Under the pieces are notes generated by a model, which saw only the letters and a program-made list of their open reading frames with translations, ran no database searches and was not told where the DNA came from. The translations under genes and the position numbers were made by a program. Shown here one piece after another: positions 30,326-37,789 of a DNA stretch of 64,000 bases. How positions within the stretch are numbered: position 1 is the stretch's first letter; every line of letters starts with the position of its first letter. The stretch is from Prochlorococcus marinus str. MIT 9301 (GTDB taxonomy: Bacteria > Cyanobacteriota > Cyanobacteriia > PCC-6307 > Cyanobiaceae), in the NCBI RefSeq assembly GCF_000015965.1, contig NC_009091.1, forward strand, positions 1-64,000, written 5' to 3'.

Positions 30326-30545
30326 AGCTCTTAAGCCCGATTTAAAATCAAAAACTTTCTTTGTTAGCAAAAGTTATCCTCGTCTTATAGAGAAAGAAGT
30401 TAGATTAGTTAATTTTAAATTCTACCAAAAATTATTTGTCTTTCTTCTCGCATTTTCGACAATTTTAATATTTCCAGAATCCCCAAAAGAATTGGAAAGT
30501 ATATGTGAGAGTTATAACTCTATAAAAATATGTAATGTTTGGTAG
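30315..30545 (+). CDS. Small hypothetical protein with one membrane segment
   Basis: 76 residues, ATG start. A basic N-terminal 40 residues precede a hydrophobic helix (KLFVFLLAFSTILIFP, about 40-55). A short tail follows with two cysteines (ESICESYNSIKICNVW). I do not recognise the family. It abuts the convergent HNH gene (adjacent stop codons) and diverges from the epimerase gene. Confidence 0.55.
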   Translation: MMKTALKPDLKSKTFFVSKSYPRLIEKEVRLVNFKFYQKLFVFLLAFSTILIFPESPKELESICESYNSIKICNVW

Positions 30546-30947
30546 TCAAGCTGCTTTATATTCTGATTCATCTTTTTCGTAATCTTTATTTTTTACCTTA
30601 AAATTAGGATTAGCCCATTGTAGTAATCTAATAGCTAATCTTAAATCCCCCTCTAACCAAGCTCTTATAGCCATTGCTCTTCGAGGATCATAAAATTTTT
30701 GCCTTCTATACCAATACAAAGCATTTTCATCTGATTTATCCCCATTACAGGAAAGACAAGCAGGGACACAGTTTTCTGTTGTGCTTAAGCCTCCTTGGCA
30801 TCTTGGTATTACATGGTCAATAGATTCAGATGGTCTTCCGCAATATATACAACTTTTTCCTGTAAACCTATGAATAGATTTTCGCCATTGTCTCAATCTG
30901 AATTTAGGACATAAATCCTCTAAAAATACCGCATCATTAATATGCAT
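30546..30947 (-). CDS. HNH endonuclease family protein
   Basis: 133 residues. The HNH fold is clear: CIYCGRP near residue 34, SIDHVIPRCQGGLSTTENCVPACLSCN at about 44-70 (catalytic DH, Asn and the second Cys pair), then DKSDENALYW. Zinc ligands are the two CxxC pairs. The remainder is a charged helical tail. Cyanobacteria carry a conserved stand-alone HNH protein of this size with unknown substrate. A defence or DNA-repair role is possible but not supported by neighbours. Confidence 0.88.
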   Translation of the reverse strand: MHINDAVFLEDLCPKFRLRQWRKSIHRFTGKSCIYCGRPSESIDHVIPRCQGGLSTTENCVPACLSCNGDKSDENALYWYRRQKFYDPRRAMAIRAWLEGDLRLAIRLLQWANPNFKVKNKDYEKDESEYKAA

Positions 30948-31003
30948 TCAGAATATTTAGTTAAATAAATAATGGCTTGAATATAATAAAAGTCAATAAT
31001 TAC

Positions 31004-31022
31004 TTACTCTTTTTTAGAGTAA
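31004..31022 (-). terminator. Hairpin in the gap between the 31114 gene and the HNH gene
   Basis: TTACTCT, a TTTTT loop and AGAGTAA form a 7-bp stem. It lies downstream of the minus-strand gene ending at 31114 and upstream of the HNH start, so it could terminate the former. The following minus-strand sequence is only moderately T-rich. Confidence 0.35.
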
Positions 31023-31113
31023 ATTTTCTAGTAAAAATATGTTTTAGTGTGTTTAGATACAAAATAGTATTTAGTAAATTTTGAAAAAAATTATTATCTT
31101 TTTAAAAACTTAA

Positions 31114-31566
31114 CTAATAACTATATCTATCAAGTGTTTCATCAGAAATTTCTTTATTAGTTTCTTCTAATTCTTTTTCTAATTTCATTCTTTTGTTTTC
31201 TCTATCTTGTGCTTCTTTTTCTTTTCTTTTTTCTTCTTTTTCTAAATCTCGTATTAGTTTTCTATTTGGATGAAGATTATCTAAATATTCTACGCAATAA
31301 GTAAATTGTTCTTTTTCTCTTATAACTGTTTCAGTAATTTGTGCTGCTGCATTTTTAGGAGAAACTTTGAAAAATCCTCCCTTTTGTTTTTTTATATATG
31401 AATAAGCTGCATCCCAACTACTTTCATGATCATTTCCGCCTTCACGCATAGTACAAAAAATTTCTGCCCCAAATGAGCTCGCATTAACTTTTGTATTAGT
31501 AAGGATTAGAGGAGTGAAAACTCCCAACGCTAATAATATTAGTTTTTTCTCCTTAAATCTTTGCAT
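31114..31566 (-). CDS. Exported hypothetical protein with charged C-terminal helix
   Basis: 150 residues. Signal peptide KKLILLALGVFTPLILTNTKVNAS at about 7-30. The mature part (30-103) has two cysteines (EIFCTMREGG and FTYCVEYLDNLHP) that could form a disulfide. Residues about 105-142 are almost entirely Lys/Glu/Arg and predicted to be a single charged helix or coiled coil. The IFCTMREGGNDHESSWDAAYSYIKK block looks like a picocyanobacterial family of unknown function. No operon partner. Confidence 0.7.
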   Translation of the reverse strand: MQRFKEKKLILLALGVFTPLILTNTKVNASSFGAEIFCTMREGGNDHESSWDAAYSYIKKQKGGFFKVSPKNAAAQITETVIREKEQFTYCVEYLDNLHPNRKLIRDLEKEEKRKEKEAQDRENKRMKLEKELEETNKEISDETLDRYSY

Positions 31567-31622
31567 TAGTCATTTATCTTCTATTTAAAAATATCTTTTA
31601 TTGTCAATATGTCTATAGAAAT

Positions 31623-32135
31623 TTAAGATTTAATTACTCCAAATATATTCAAGCATTTCACAACTAAAGGAAGAATTAGAAGTACAGTAATCAACCTTAC
31701 TGCGTGCAGGGTAGCTACTGCAGCTCCCACCCCATACTCTGACCCTACAAGACTCATACCGCTAATACCTCCTGGTGCGGCACCAAGAATTGTTGTTATC
31801 ACGTCTATATTAAGTAATCTGCTTGTCCATAATCCAATTGCTAATCCTGTAATAACTAAAGTAAAAGTTATTAAAATAGCTGGCCTCCACAAGGTTTGAA
31901 GATCCATTAATGAGTCTTTGGTTAATGATGTACCAATAACTGTTCCAATGCCGATTTCTAAAATTGTTCTCGTGCCGATTGGCCACTCTGCTATATCAAC
32001 TTTACCGCTGATGCTAAGTATGCTTGCGCCTATCAAAGCACCTGCAAGAGGAGCAGCAGGAATACCCGTTTTTAGGGCTAAAGCTCCAAAAATACTACCT
32101 GCAATTAGATAATAAATTAGATTTATGTTTGGCAT
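31623..32135 (-). CDS. AbrB-family membrane protein, single-unit form
   Basis: 170 residues with about five hydrophobic segments: NLIYYLIAGSIFGALAL, AGALIGASILSIS, GTVIGTSL, ILITFTLVITGLAIGLWTS and AVRLITVLLILPLVV. The glycine-rich GAAPGGISGMSLVGSEYG near 118 is typical of the AbrB/ammonia-monooxygenase-like family. Most bacterial members are about 350 residues and consist of two such units, so this is a half-length protein that may work as a dimer or with a separately encoded half. It is unrelated to the AbrB DNA-binding regulator. Confidence 0.75.
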   Translation of the reverse strand: MPNINLIYYLIAGSIFGALALKTGIPAAPLAGALIGASILSISGKVDIAEWPIGTRTILEIGIGTVIGTSLTKDSLMDLQTLWRPAILITFTLVITGLAIGLWTSRLLNIDVITTILGAAPGGISGMSLVGSEYGVGAAVATLHAVRLITVLLILPLVVKCLNIFGVIKS

Positions 32136-32268
32136 AATTTTGTAAGATGTTTGAACATAATATTAAAAAAAAAATTTTTTTTTTAGGTTTAAAGTCAAAT
32201 AATATTTTTTCTTTCCTCTCGTAATGTCCCCTTTTGTTGGCATAATGTTATCTAAAGCATGAATTTTT

Positions 32269-32466
32269 ATGTCTTCACAAATTTCATACAAAGATAATAA
32301 AAACCGCATAAGGAAAAAATTATCTTTTTTTGAGGGTGGCCATCAGCTAGAAAAATTAGAGTTTGCTCTAGCAATAGCACAAACCAACGGTGATGAAAAA
32401 AAGTCGATTGTTCTTAGAAAAAAGATTTTTGAACTAGGCGGAAATGTTGAAGAGCCTGGAACTTAA
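32269..32466 (+). CDS. Small conserved hypothetical protein
   Basis: 65 residues, MSSQISYKDNKNRIRKK followed by two predicted helices (EGGHQLEKLEFALAIAQTNGDEKKSIVLRKKIFELGGN) and a short EEPGT end. Soluble, no cysteines, no known motif. The upstream ATG at 32261 is out of frame. It is convergent with the aminotransferase gene, separated by one base. Confidence 0.65.
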   Translation: MSSQISYKDNKNRIRKKLSFFEGGHQLEKLEFALAIAQTNGDEKKSIVLRKKIFELGGNVEEPGT

Positions 32467-32467
32467 A

Positions 32468-33631
32468 TTATTTTTCCTCAAGATATTTAGATACTACAAC
32501 TAATGCTTCACCAACTTGTTGGGCTGAAATTTTTCGCATTTTGAGAAGTGTATTTCCAATAGCAGAAACCACTGTAATAATATCTCTATCATTAACATAA
32601 CCTAAATGTCCGACTCTAAATATTTTCCCTTTCAAATGGTCTTGACCACCAGCAAGTAAAATATCAAAATTATTTTTTATTGTTTTTCTAAATTCTTCAG
32701 CATCCATCCCTTCGGTTTTTATTGCAGTAATTGAAGGGCTTAAATATTTTTCATCAGCAAATAATTTTAGATTTAAAGCCTTTACGGCATTGCTCATAGC
32801 TAGTTTATGTTTATTGTGTCTCCTAAAAATGTTATCTAAGCCTTCTTCTCGCATCATTTTTAAAGCTTCATCTAAAGCAAAAACCAAATTAACTGCTGGA
32901 GTATATGGATTACTGTTACTTTGAAGACTTTTTTTGTAGGATTTTAAATTTAAGTAAAATTTTGGTAAATTAGATTTTTCTGCAGCTTCCCATGCTTTTT
33001 GGCTCATAGATATAAAACTAAGACCTGGAGGTATCATATATCCCTTTTGTGAACCTGAAGCAACTATATCTAATTTCCATTCATCTACTGGTACATTGCA
33101 AGCACCAAGACTTGTAACGCAGTCAACAATTGATAAAGCTGTGTTGTGTTTACGAATATATGAACTTATAGTTTCTAGATCATTAATGACACCTGTTGAG
33201 GTTTCAGAATGAGTCAAAATAACTGCCTTTATTTCTTTGTGTTTATCTTCCTCTAATACTTTTCTAAATTCTTCTGGGTCAAGCGGAATTCCCCATTCCG
33301 AATCAATTTTTATTACTTCTAGACCAAATTCTTTAGCAACTTTTACCCATCTTTCGCCAAATTTTCCATTTTCTCCACAAATTACTTTATCTCCTCTACT
33401 TAAGGTATTTATTATTCCAGCCTCCATTGCGGCTGTCCCACTACCAGTAATTGTTAGAACATCATTTTGAGTTTGATGAAGCCACTGTAAATTTTTAGTA
33501 GTACTCTGTACGAGGTCTTGGAATTCTTTGCTGCGATGGCCTATTGGATGCTTACTCAATGCTTGTAAAACTTTTTCTGGAACTGGTGTGGGTCCAGGAA
33601 TCATCAATGATAATTTTTGTTGTATGGCCAC
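32468..33631 (-). CDS. Class V aminotransferase, serine/alanine-glyoxylate type
   Basis: PLP enzyme, 387 residues from a GTG start (33631). The PLP lysine is Lys196 in ASGSQKGYMIPPG; other landmarks are GPTPVPEKVLQAL near 13, GSGTAAMEAG near 63, and SIVDCVTSLGA near 167 with the cofactor Asp. The family converts glyoxylate plus serine or alanine, fitting photorespiratory glyoxylate disposal in a cyanobacterium. Older annotations call it the small subunit of soluble hydrogenase, which is misleading. Diverges from cbiD. Confidence 0.92.
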   Translation of the reverse strand: MAIQQKLSLMIPGPTPVPEKVLQALSKHPIGHRSKEFQDLVQSTTKNLQWLHQTQNDVLTITGSGTAAMEAGIINTLSRGDKVICGENGKFGERWVKVAKEFGLEVIKIDSEWGIPLDPEEFRKVLEEDKHKEIKAVILTHSETSTGVINDLETISSYIRKHNTALSIVDCVTSLGACNVPVDEWKLDIVASGSQKGYMIPPGLSFISMSQKAWEAAEKSNLPKFYLNLKSYKKSLQSNSNPYTPAVNLVFALDEALKMMREEGLDNIFRRHNKHKLAMSNAVKALNLKLFADEKYLSPSITAIKTEGMDAEEFRKTIKNNFDILLAGGQDHLKGKIFRVGHLGYVNDRDIITVVSAIGNTLLKMRKISAQQVGEALVVVSKYLEEK

Positions 33632-33691
33632 TTTTTGTTATATAGGTCATTCTTAGATTAGTTCTCATTATATATTTTTCAATTACTTGAT

Positions 33692-34804
33692 TTGAAAAAA
33701 GGATTTTCTTTACCTTTATGGGTTGCTGGAGCTGCTAGGTCAGCATTAAAAAAACTGGTAGGTTTATCATTTGAAAATTATGAACTAATAAAAATTCCTA
33801 ATGAAAAAAAAGAAATAAAAATCGAGATTCATTCTGTTGGTTTACTTAAAGATGACTCGCATGCGTTAGGAATTACCTTTGCAAAGTCAGGCTTAGATCT
33901 TGACATAACGCAAAACTTAGAAATATGGACAATAGCTTCTTTAGAAAAAATTTCTTTCAATAATCCTGTTCCAACAATTCCGATAAATATTATTGCAGGA
34001 TCTGGTGTAGGTATAAAAGAAGATACGTCGGAGATATGTATTTCTAATTTTGCAAAAGAAGTGTTACATCAAAATTTATTAGATATCATTCCTGAGGGCT
34101 TTAATTTGAAATTAGAAATTATTTTCCCAAAGGGGGCTTTTTTAGCGGAAAGAACTAGTAATAAGTCATTTGGTATCGTTGATGGACTATCTATTATTGG
34201 TACTTCGGCTGAGACTTATTCGAGTGCTTCACCTGATCAGTTAGAAAAGGCTAAAGTTAATCTGGCAAAGTTAATTAAAAATGATTTTAAAGGGGAAGTC
34301 GTTTTTGTTATTGGTGAAAATGGGTTAAATTTGGCAAAAACTTATAATATTAATTTACCAATTATCAAAATTGGAAATTGGATAGGACCATTATTAGTTG
34401 AAGCTGCCATAAATAAAGTTAAAACTGTAATTCTTTTTGGTTATCACGGAAAATTAATTAAATTAGCAGGTGGTATTTTTCATACACATAATCATTTAGC
34501 TGATGCAAGAATTGAGATTCTTGTTTATTTAGCTGTTCAAGAAAAGGTACCTCCTGAAAAATTATTTGAATTATCTCAGTTAAATAATCTAGAGGATGCA
34601 TTACTACTACTTGAAAGATTTAATCAATCTTTAGCTGATAAATTATTCCAGAATTTATCCAATATGATTGAAAAGCGCTCTTTTACTTATGTAAATAGGT
34701 ATGTAAAAACTGATATGGAAATTGCATCAATCATTTTTGATAGAAAAAGGAAAATTAGATGGGCTGGAATTTACGGTAATAAGTATATTTCTTATTTTCA
34801 ATAA
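33692..34804 (+). CDS. cbiD: Cobalt-precorrin-5B C1-methyltransferase
   Basis: Anaerobic-route corrin methylation in cobalamin (pseudo-B12) synthesis. 370 residues from a TTG start: PLWVAGAARSALKKLV, then IPINIIAGSGVGIKEDTSEIC near 96 and FPKGAFLAERTSNKSFGIVDGLSIIGTSAE near 148, then GYHGKLIKLAGGIFHTHNHLADARIE near 249, all typical of CbiD. Consistent with Prochlorococcus making its own corrinoid. Immediately upstream of guaA but with no functional link. Confidence 0.92.
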   Translation: MKKGFSLPLWVAGAARSALKKLVGLSFENYELIKIPNEKKEIKIEIHSVGLLKDDSHALGITFAKSGLDLDITQNLEIWTIASLEKISFNNPVPTIPINIIAGSGVGIKEDTSEICISNFAKEVLHQNLLDIIPEGFNLKLEIIFPKGAFLAERTSNKSFGIVDGLSIIGTSAETYSSASPDQLEKAKVNLAKLIKNDFKGEVVFVIGENGLNLAKTYNINLPIIKIGNWIGPLLVEAAINKVKTVILFGYHGKLIKLAGGIFHTHNHLADARIEILVYLAVQEKVPPEKLFELSQLNNLEDALLLLERFNQSLADKLFQNLSNMIEKRSFTYVNRYVKTDMEIASIIFDRKRKIRWAGIYGNKYISYFQ

Positions 34805-34858
34805 GATTATTTTGTGATTCATTATGCTTTTGTAAATAAATTGAGCTAACTTTTATAC

Positions 34859-36445
34859 ATGAGTCAAAAATCTTTCAAAAAAGAACGAGATCCTTCAATA
34901 TTAATTTTAGATTTCGGATCTCAATATTCTGAATTGATTGCAAGACGAATTAGAGAAACTAATGTTTTTTCTCTTGTAGTTAGTAATTGTATTTCAATTG
35001 AAGACATCAATGATATAAATCCTAAAGGGATTATTTTAAGTGGAGGCCCGAACTCTGTATATGAACAAAATGCTCCGAAATGTGATAAAAAAATTTTTAA
35101 TTTAGGAATTCCTATTCTTGGCATTTGCTATGGAATGCAATTAATGGTCAAAGAACTTGGAGGGTCAGTTATTTCAGCAACTAAAAAAGCTGAATATGGA
35201 AGAGCACCAATAAATATAGATCAAGAATCTGACCTCCTTCGTGATGTAGAAGATAAATCTATAATGTGGATGAGTCATGGCGATTCAATTAATTGTTTGC
35301 CTGATGGATTTAATAAAATTGCTCATACTGAGAACACACTCCATGCAGCAATTTCAAATGATATAAAGAAATTATTTGGCGTACAATTTCATCCTGAAGT
35401 TGTACATTCAGAGTTTGGGATGAAGATAATTAAAAATTTTGTTTATAACATTTCTTGTTGTGAGGCTGATTGGACAACTGAAACCTACATAGAGGAAACT
35501 ATTCCTAGGATAAGAGAGCAAGTTGGCAATAAAAAAGTTTTGCTTGCCTTGTCAGGAGGAGTTGATTCCTCGACCCTTGCTTTTCTTCTTAATAAAGCAA
35601 TTGGAAATCAGCTTACATGCATGTTTATTGACCAAGGTTTCATGAGAAAAGGCGAACCAGAATTTTTAATGAATTTTTTTGATAAGAAATTTCACATTAA
35701 AGTTGAATATATTAACGCAAGGGAAAGGTTTATTGCCAAATTAAAAGGGATTACTGATCCAGAACAAAAAAGGAAAATTATTGGTGAAGAATTTATTAGA
35801 GTATTTGAAGAAGAAAGTAATAGATTGGGACCTTTTCAGTACTTAGCTCAAGGTACTCTTTATCCTGATGTTATTGAAAGTGCTGGTACTAATATTGATC
35901 CCAAGACTGGTGAAAGAATAGCTGTAAAAATAAAGAGTCATCATAACGTGGGTGGATTGCCAAAAGATTTACAATTTAAATTAGTTGAGCCATTAAGAAA
36001 ACTTTTTAAGGATGAAGTCAGAAAAGTCGGCGGTGCCTTAGGTTTACCGGATGAGATTATAAAAAGGCATCCATTCCCAGGCCCGGGATTAGCTATAAGA
36101 ATTTTGGGCGAGGTGAATAATGAAAAGCTTGATTGTTTAAGAGATGCAGACTGGATAGTAAGAGATGAAATTAAAAAAGCTGGTCTTTACAACGATATTT
36201 GGCAAGCTTTTGCAGTATTGCTACCGGTTAAAACTGTAGGAGTTATGGGAGATAAAAGGACTTATGCATGGCCAATAGTTTTACGTTGCGTATCTAGTGA
36301 AGATGGCATGACAGCAGATTGGTCAAAAATTCCTTTTAAGATTTTGGAGAGGATTGCAAATAGAATCGTAAATGAAGTAATTTCAGTAAATAGAGTTGTA
36401 TATGATATCACGAGCAAACCTCCTGGAACTATTGAATGGGAATGA
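34859..36445 (+). CDS. guaA: GMP synthase (glutamine-hydrolysing)
   Basis: Converts XMP to GMP. Glutaminase domain about 14-200 with nucleophile Cys90 in GICYGMQL and the His/Glu pair in [10 protein letters not shown] near 176. ATP-pyrophosphatase loop ALSGGVDSS near 229. Dimerisation domain to the end, KPPGTIEWE. 528 residues, complete. The last 21 bases recur downstream at 37589 and 39325, which suggests the gene end is an integration site whose coding sense is restored by each insertion. Confidence 0.97.
36425..36445 (+). repeat. guaA 3' end, candidate attachment core copy 1
   Basis: The bases encoding G-T-I-E-W-E plus the TGA stop of guaA. The core ACTATTGAATGGGAATGA resembles 37589-37608 and 39325-39345. 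Across the codons for T-I-E-W-E-stop the three copies differ only synonymously (ATT/ATA, GAA/GAG, TGA/TAA/TAG). Confidence 0.7.
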
Positions 36446-36484
36446 AAAGTAGGGTATAAACCATGTCATAGTCTAGAAAAATTG

Positions 36485-36506
36485 GTTTCACACGAGTTTC
36501 ACATGA
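36485..36506 (+). repeat. Paired 11-bp direct repeat, GTTTCACA type, copy 1
   Basis: GTTTCACACGA followed directly by GTTTCACATGA, a period of exactly 11 bp (about one helical turn). Starts 40 bases after the guaA stop. The bases before it (TCTAGAAAAATTG) also resemble those before the 37500 copy. Confidence 0.75.
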
Positions 36507-36545
36507 GAATCTTTTAACCTATTGGCAAGGGATCTCGATATGGAG

Positions 36546-36567
36546 GTTTCACATAGGTTTCACATGG
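36546..36567 (+). repeat. Paired 11-bp direct repeat, GTTTCACA type, copy 2
   Basis: GTTTCACATAG then GTTTCACATGG, same orientation and same 11-bp period as copy 1, 61 bases further along. Confidence 0.75.
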
Positions 36568-36586
36568 AGGTAAAAATCTATCTCTA

Positions 36587-36617
36587 TAGAGAAATCGTAG
36601 AGTTTGAAATTTCTCTA
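36587..36617. terminator. Hairpin between guaA and the convergent 36630 gene
   Basis: TAGAGAAAT and ATTTCTCTA form a perfect 9-bp stem around a 13-base loop. It lies between convergent genes and could act as a bidirectional terminator, though only a weak T-rich run follows on either strand. Confidence 0.35.
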
Positions 36618-36629
36618 CACCTTAAATAA

Positions 36630-36947
36630 TTAATTGTTTATTTTTTTAATTTTTTCTAAATTCCATTTATCAAATATTAATTTCATTTCTCTTTCGTAGT
36701 GTCTTACTTTCTTCGAGAAAGGTAATGTTTGAATAATTATCCCAAAGGGAAATTTAAAAAAAGAAAAAACATAAACAATATAAAACTCGACAAATGAAGG
36801 TTTTGGTGGAAGAGGTAAATTTTTTATATATGCCCAATCAATGCATGCTTTTAGTTGCTTATCACTTGCAGCAATATTTTTTCTACATCTCCAGTAAGAG
36901 AATAGGTAAATTCCTATAAAAATCGGTAGTGGAAGAAGTCGCAACAT
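36630..36947 (-). CDS. Small membrane protein, unknown
   Basis: 105 residues. Hydrophobic segments at about 2-19 (LRLLPLPIFIGIYLFSYW) and about 51-75 (FVEFYIVYVFSFFKFPFGIIIQ), with a basic C-terminal helix ending NLEKIKKINN. I do not recognise it. It lies within the first module of the guaA-end island, so it is probably cargo. Codon use is like the rest of the genome. Confidence 0.55.
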   Translation of the reverse strand: MLRLLPLPIFIGIYLFSYWRCRKNIAASDKQLKACIDWAYIKNLPLPPKPSFVEFYIVYVFSFFKFPFGIIIQTLPFSKKVRHYEREMKLIFDKWNLEKIKKINN

Positions 36948-37049
36948 TAAATATCAAGGATAATTTTTCTCCTCATTAATTCATATTAAAGTGATAGTTT
37001 ATTTTTTATGAAAATTCCTGATAATACCCCAAAGCAATATCTTTCCTTC

Positions 37050-37203
37050 TTGAAAATAAAATAAGAGGGCATTTGTTTGCCCTCTTCGAGTCTTATGCAC
37101 CTCACTGTCCACAAAGTCGATGAAGTATTTTTGACTCCTGAATTATTTCTACTCCTATTGAATAGAAAAAGATAGTCGTACAAACCACAAAGCACTTCTA
37201 CCC
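37050..37203 (-). ncRNA. Candidate small RNA
   Basis: On the minus strand a -10-like TATTAT (37209-37214) lies just before the palindrome at 37199-37208. About 115-140 bases later there is a strong 9-bp hairpin followed by ATTTTATTTTC. That promoter-to-terminator spacing and the lack of a convincing reading frame suggest an sRNA of about 150 nt. I did not match it to a known family such as 6S, Yfr1 or Yfr2. Confidence 0.35.
37063..37086 (-). terminator. Intrinsic terminator, minus strand
   Basis: AAGAGGGCA and TGCCCTCTT form a perfect 9-bp stem with a 6-base loop. On the minus strand it is followed by ATTTTATTTTC; on the plus strand the following bases (CGAGTCTTATGC) are not T-rich. The GC content of the stem is unusual for this region. 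Confidence 0.6.
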
Positions 37204-37208
37204 GGGTA
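37199..37208. promoter_or_regulatory. Palindrome TACCCGGGTA between the sRNA and the mini-protein gene
   Basis: A perfect 10-bp GC-centred palindrome in very AT-rich DNA. It sits at the inferred start of the minus-strand sRNA and 62 bases upstream of the plus-strand gene at 37271, a position suited to an operator. Confidence 0.35.
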
Positions 37209-37270
37209 ATAATACTCTATGAATTTCAAGTAAATAGGAGGACAATATAGATATAGATCTAGGAGGTCTT

Positions 37271-37453
37271 ATGAAACTATTCAATCAATTTAATGTCCTT
37301 CCAAGATACCTAACTGCATTCAATTATGCAGGGTTAAACTTGAATGAGACTCCACAAGAATTACAAAAATGTACCCCTGAGTTTCAAAACTTTTGGGAGA
37401 AAGAATGTAGAGAACATCCAACTAATCAAAATTGTTTAATTTACTGTGACTGA
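37271..37453 (+). CDS. Four-cysteine mini-protein, unknown
   Basis: 60 residues, preceded by a full AGGAGG Shine-Dalgarno (37261-37266) four bases before the ATG. Such strong sites are rare in this genome and decide the start. Cysteines at 34, 46, 55 and 59 (QKCTPEF, KECREHP, QNCLIYC) could bind a metal or form two disulfides. The N-terminal half (FNQFNVLPRYLTAFNYAGLNL) is amphipathic. No family recognised. Within the first guaA-end module. Confidence 0.65.
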   Translation: MKLFNQFNVLPRYLTAFNYAGLNLNETPQELQKCTPEFQNFWEKECREHPTNQNCLIYCD

Positions 37454-37499
37454 GTAATTAATTTTTAGTTTTTATTAAATAATCTCGATCTAAAAAGTG

Positions 37500-37521
37500 G
37501 TTTCACACGGGTTTCACACGA
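37500..37521 (+). repeat. Paired 11-bp direct repeat, GTTTCACA type, copy 3
   Basis: GTTTCACACGG then GTTTCACACGA, 68 bases before the second guaA-end copy. With copies 1 and 2 just after guaA it frames a segment of about 1 kb. Confidence 0.75.
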
Positions 37522-37588
37522 AATAATATTTAAAATTATGCCTTGAGATGTATTGATATGACTGACTTTTTTTCTTGCTTAAATTTAT

Positions 37589-37608
37589 GGACTATAGAGT
37601 GGGAATAA
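37589..37608 (+). repeat. guaA 3'-end remnant, candidate attachment core copy 2
   Basis: GGACTATAGAGTGGGAATAA. In frame it reads W-T-I-E-W-E-stop when the preceding T is included, against G-T-I-E-W-E-stop in guaA. One base is missing relative to guaA before ACTAT; the T-I-E-W-E-stop codons differ only synonymously. The preceding GATATGACT weakly recalls the guaA sequence for D-I-T, but further homology is unclear. Confidence 0.65.
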
Positions 37609-37789
37609 AGTGAATTTGATAACCGAGTTATAACTACAACTTTTAACTCTCAAACAAAAATAATTCAAATATTAGATTATCTGATGCTAATTGTTTTAAA
37701 AATCAAGTTTTACTTGAGTTCTACAAAACACTTTTAGTTAACTTTAAGAGAAATCGTATTAAGTTTGTTTGTTCTTCTTTATTTTATAT

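Larger units (their letters stand above)
36948..37270. other. 323-base gap with a candidate minus-strand sRNA
   Basis: Holds the hairpin/terminator at 37063-37086, a perfect palindrome TACCCGGGTA at 37199-37208, and two AGGAGG motifs (37236 and 37261), the second serving the next gene. A minus-strand frame of 69 codons (36986-37195) runs straight through the terminator hairpin and shows no protein-like features, so I do not call it a gene. Confidence 0.5.
37454..37789. other. 336-base gap holding a repeat pair and guaA-end copy 2
   Basis: Contains the third GTTTCACA pair (37500-37521) and the guaA-end copy (37589-37608). The remainder (37609-37789) is featureless AT-rich DNA up to the 3' end of the TPR-oxygenase gene. 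No reading frame of note. Confidence 0.6.

Noticed and set aside
36986-37195. 69-codon minus-strand frame downstream of guaA
   Set aside because: It runs through a strong intrinsic-terminator hairpin and has an erratic composition; a non-coding RNA fits better.
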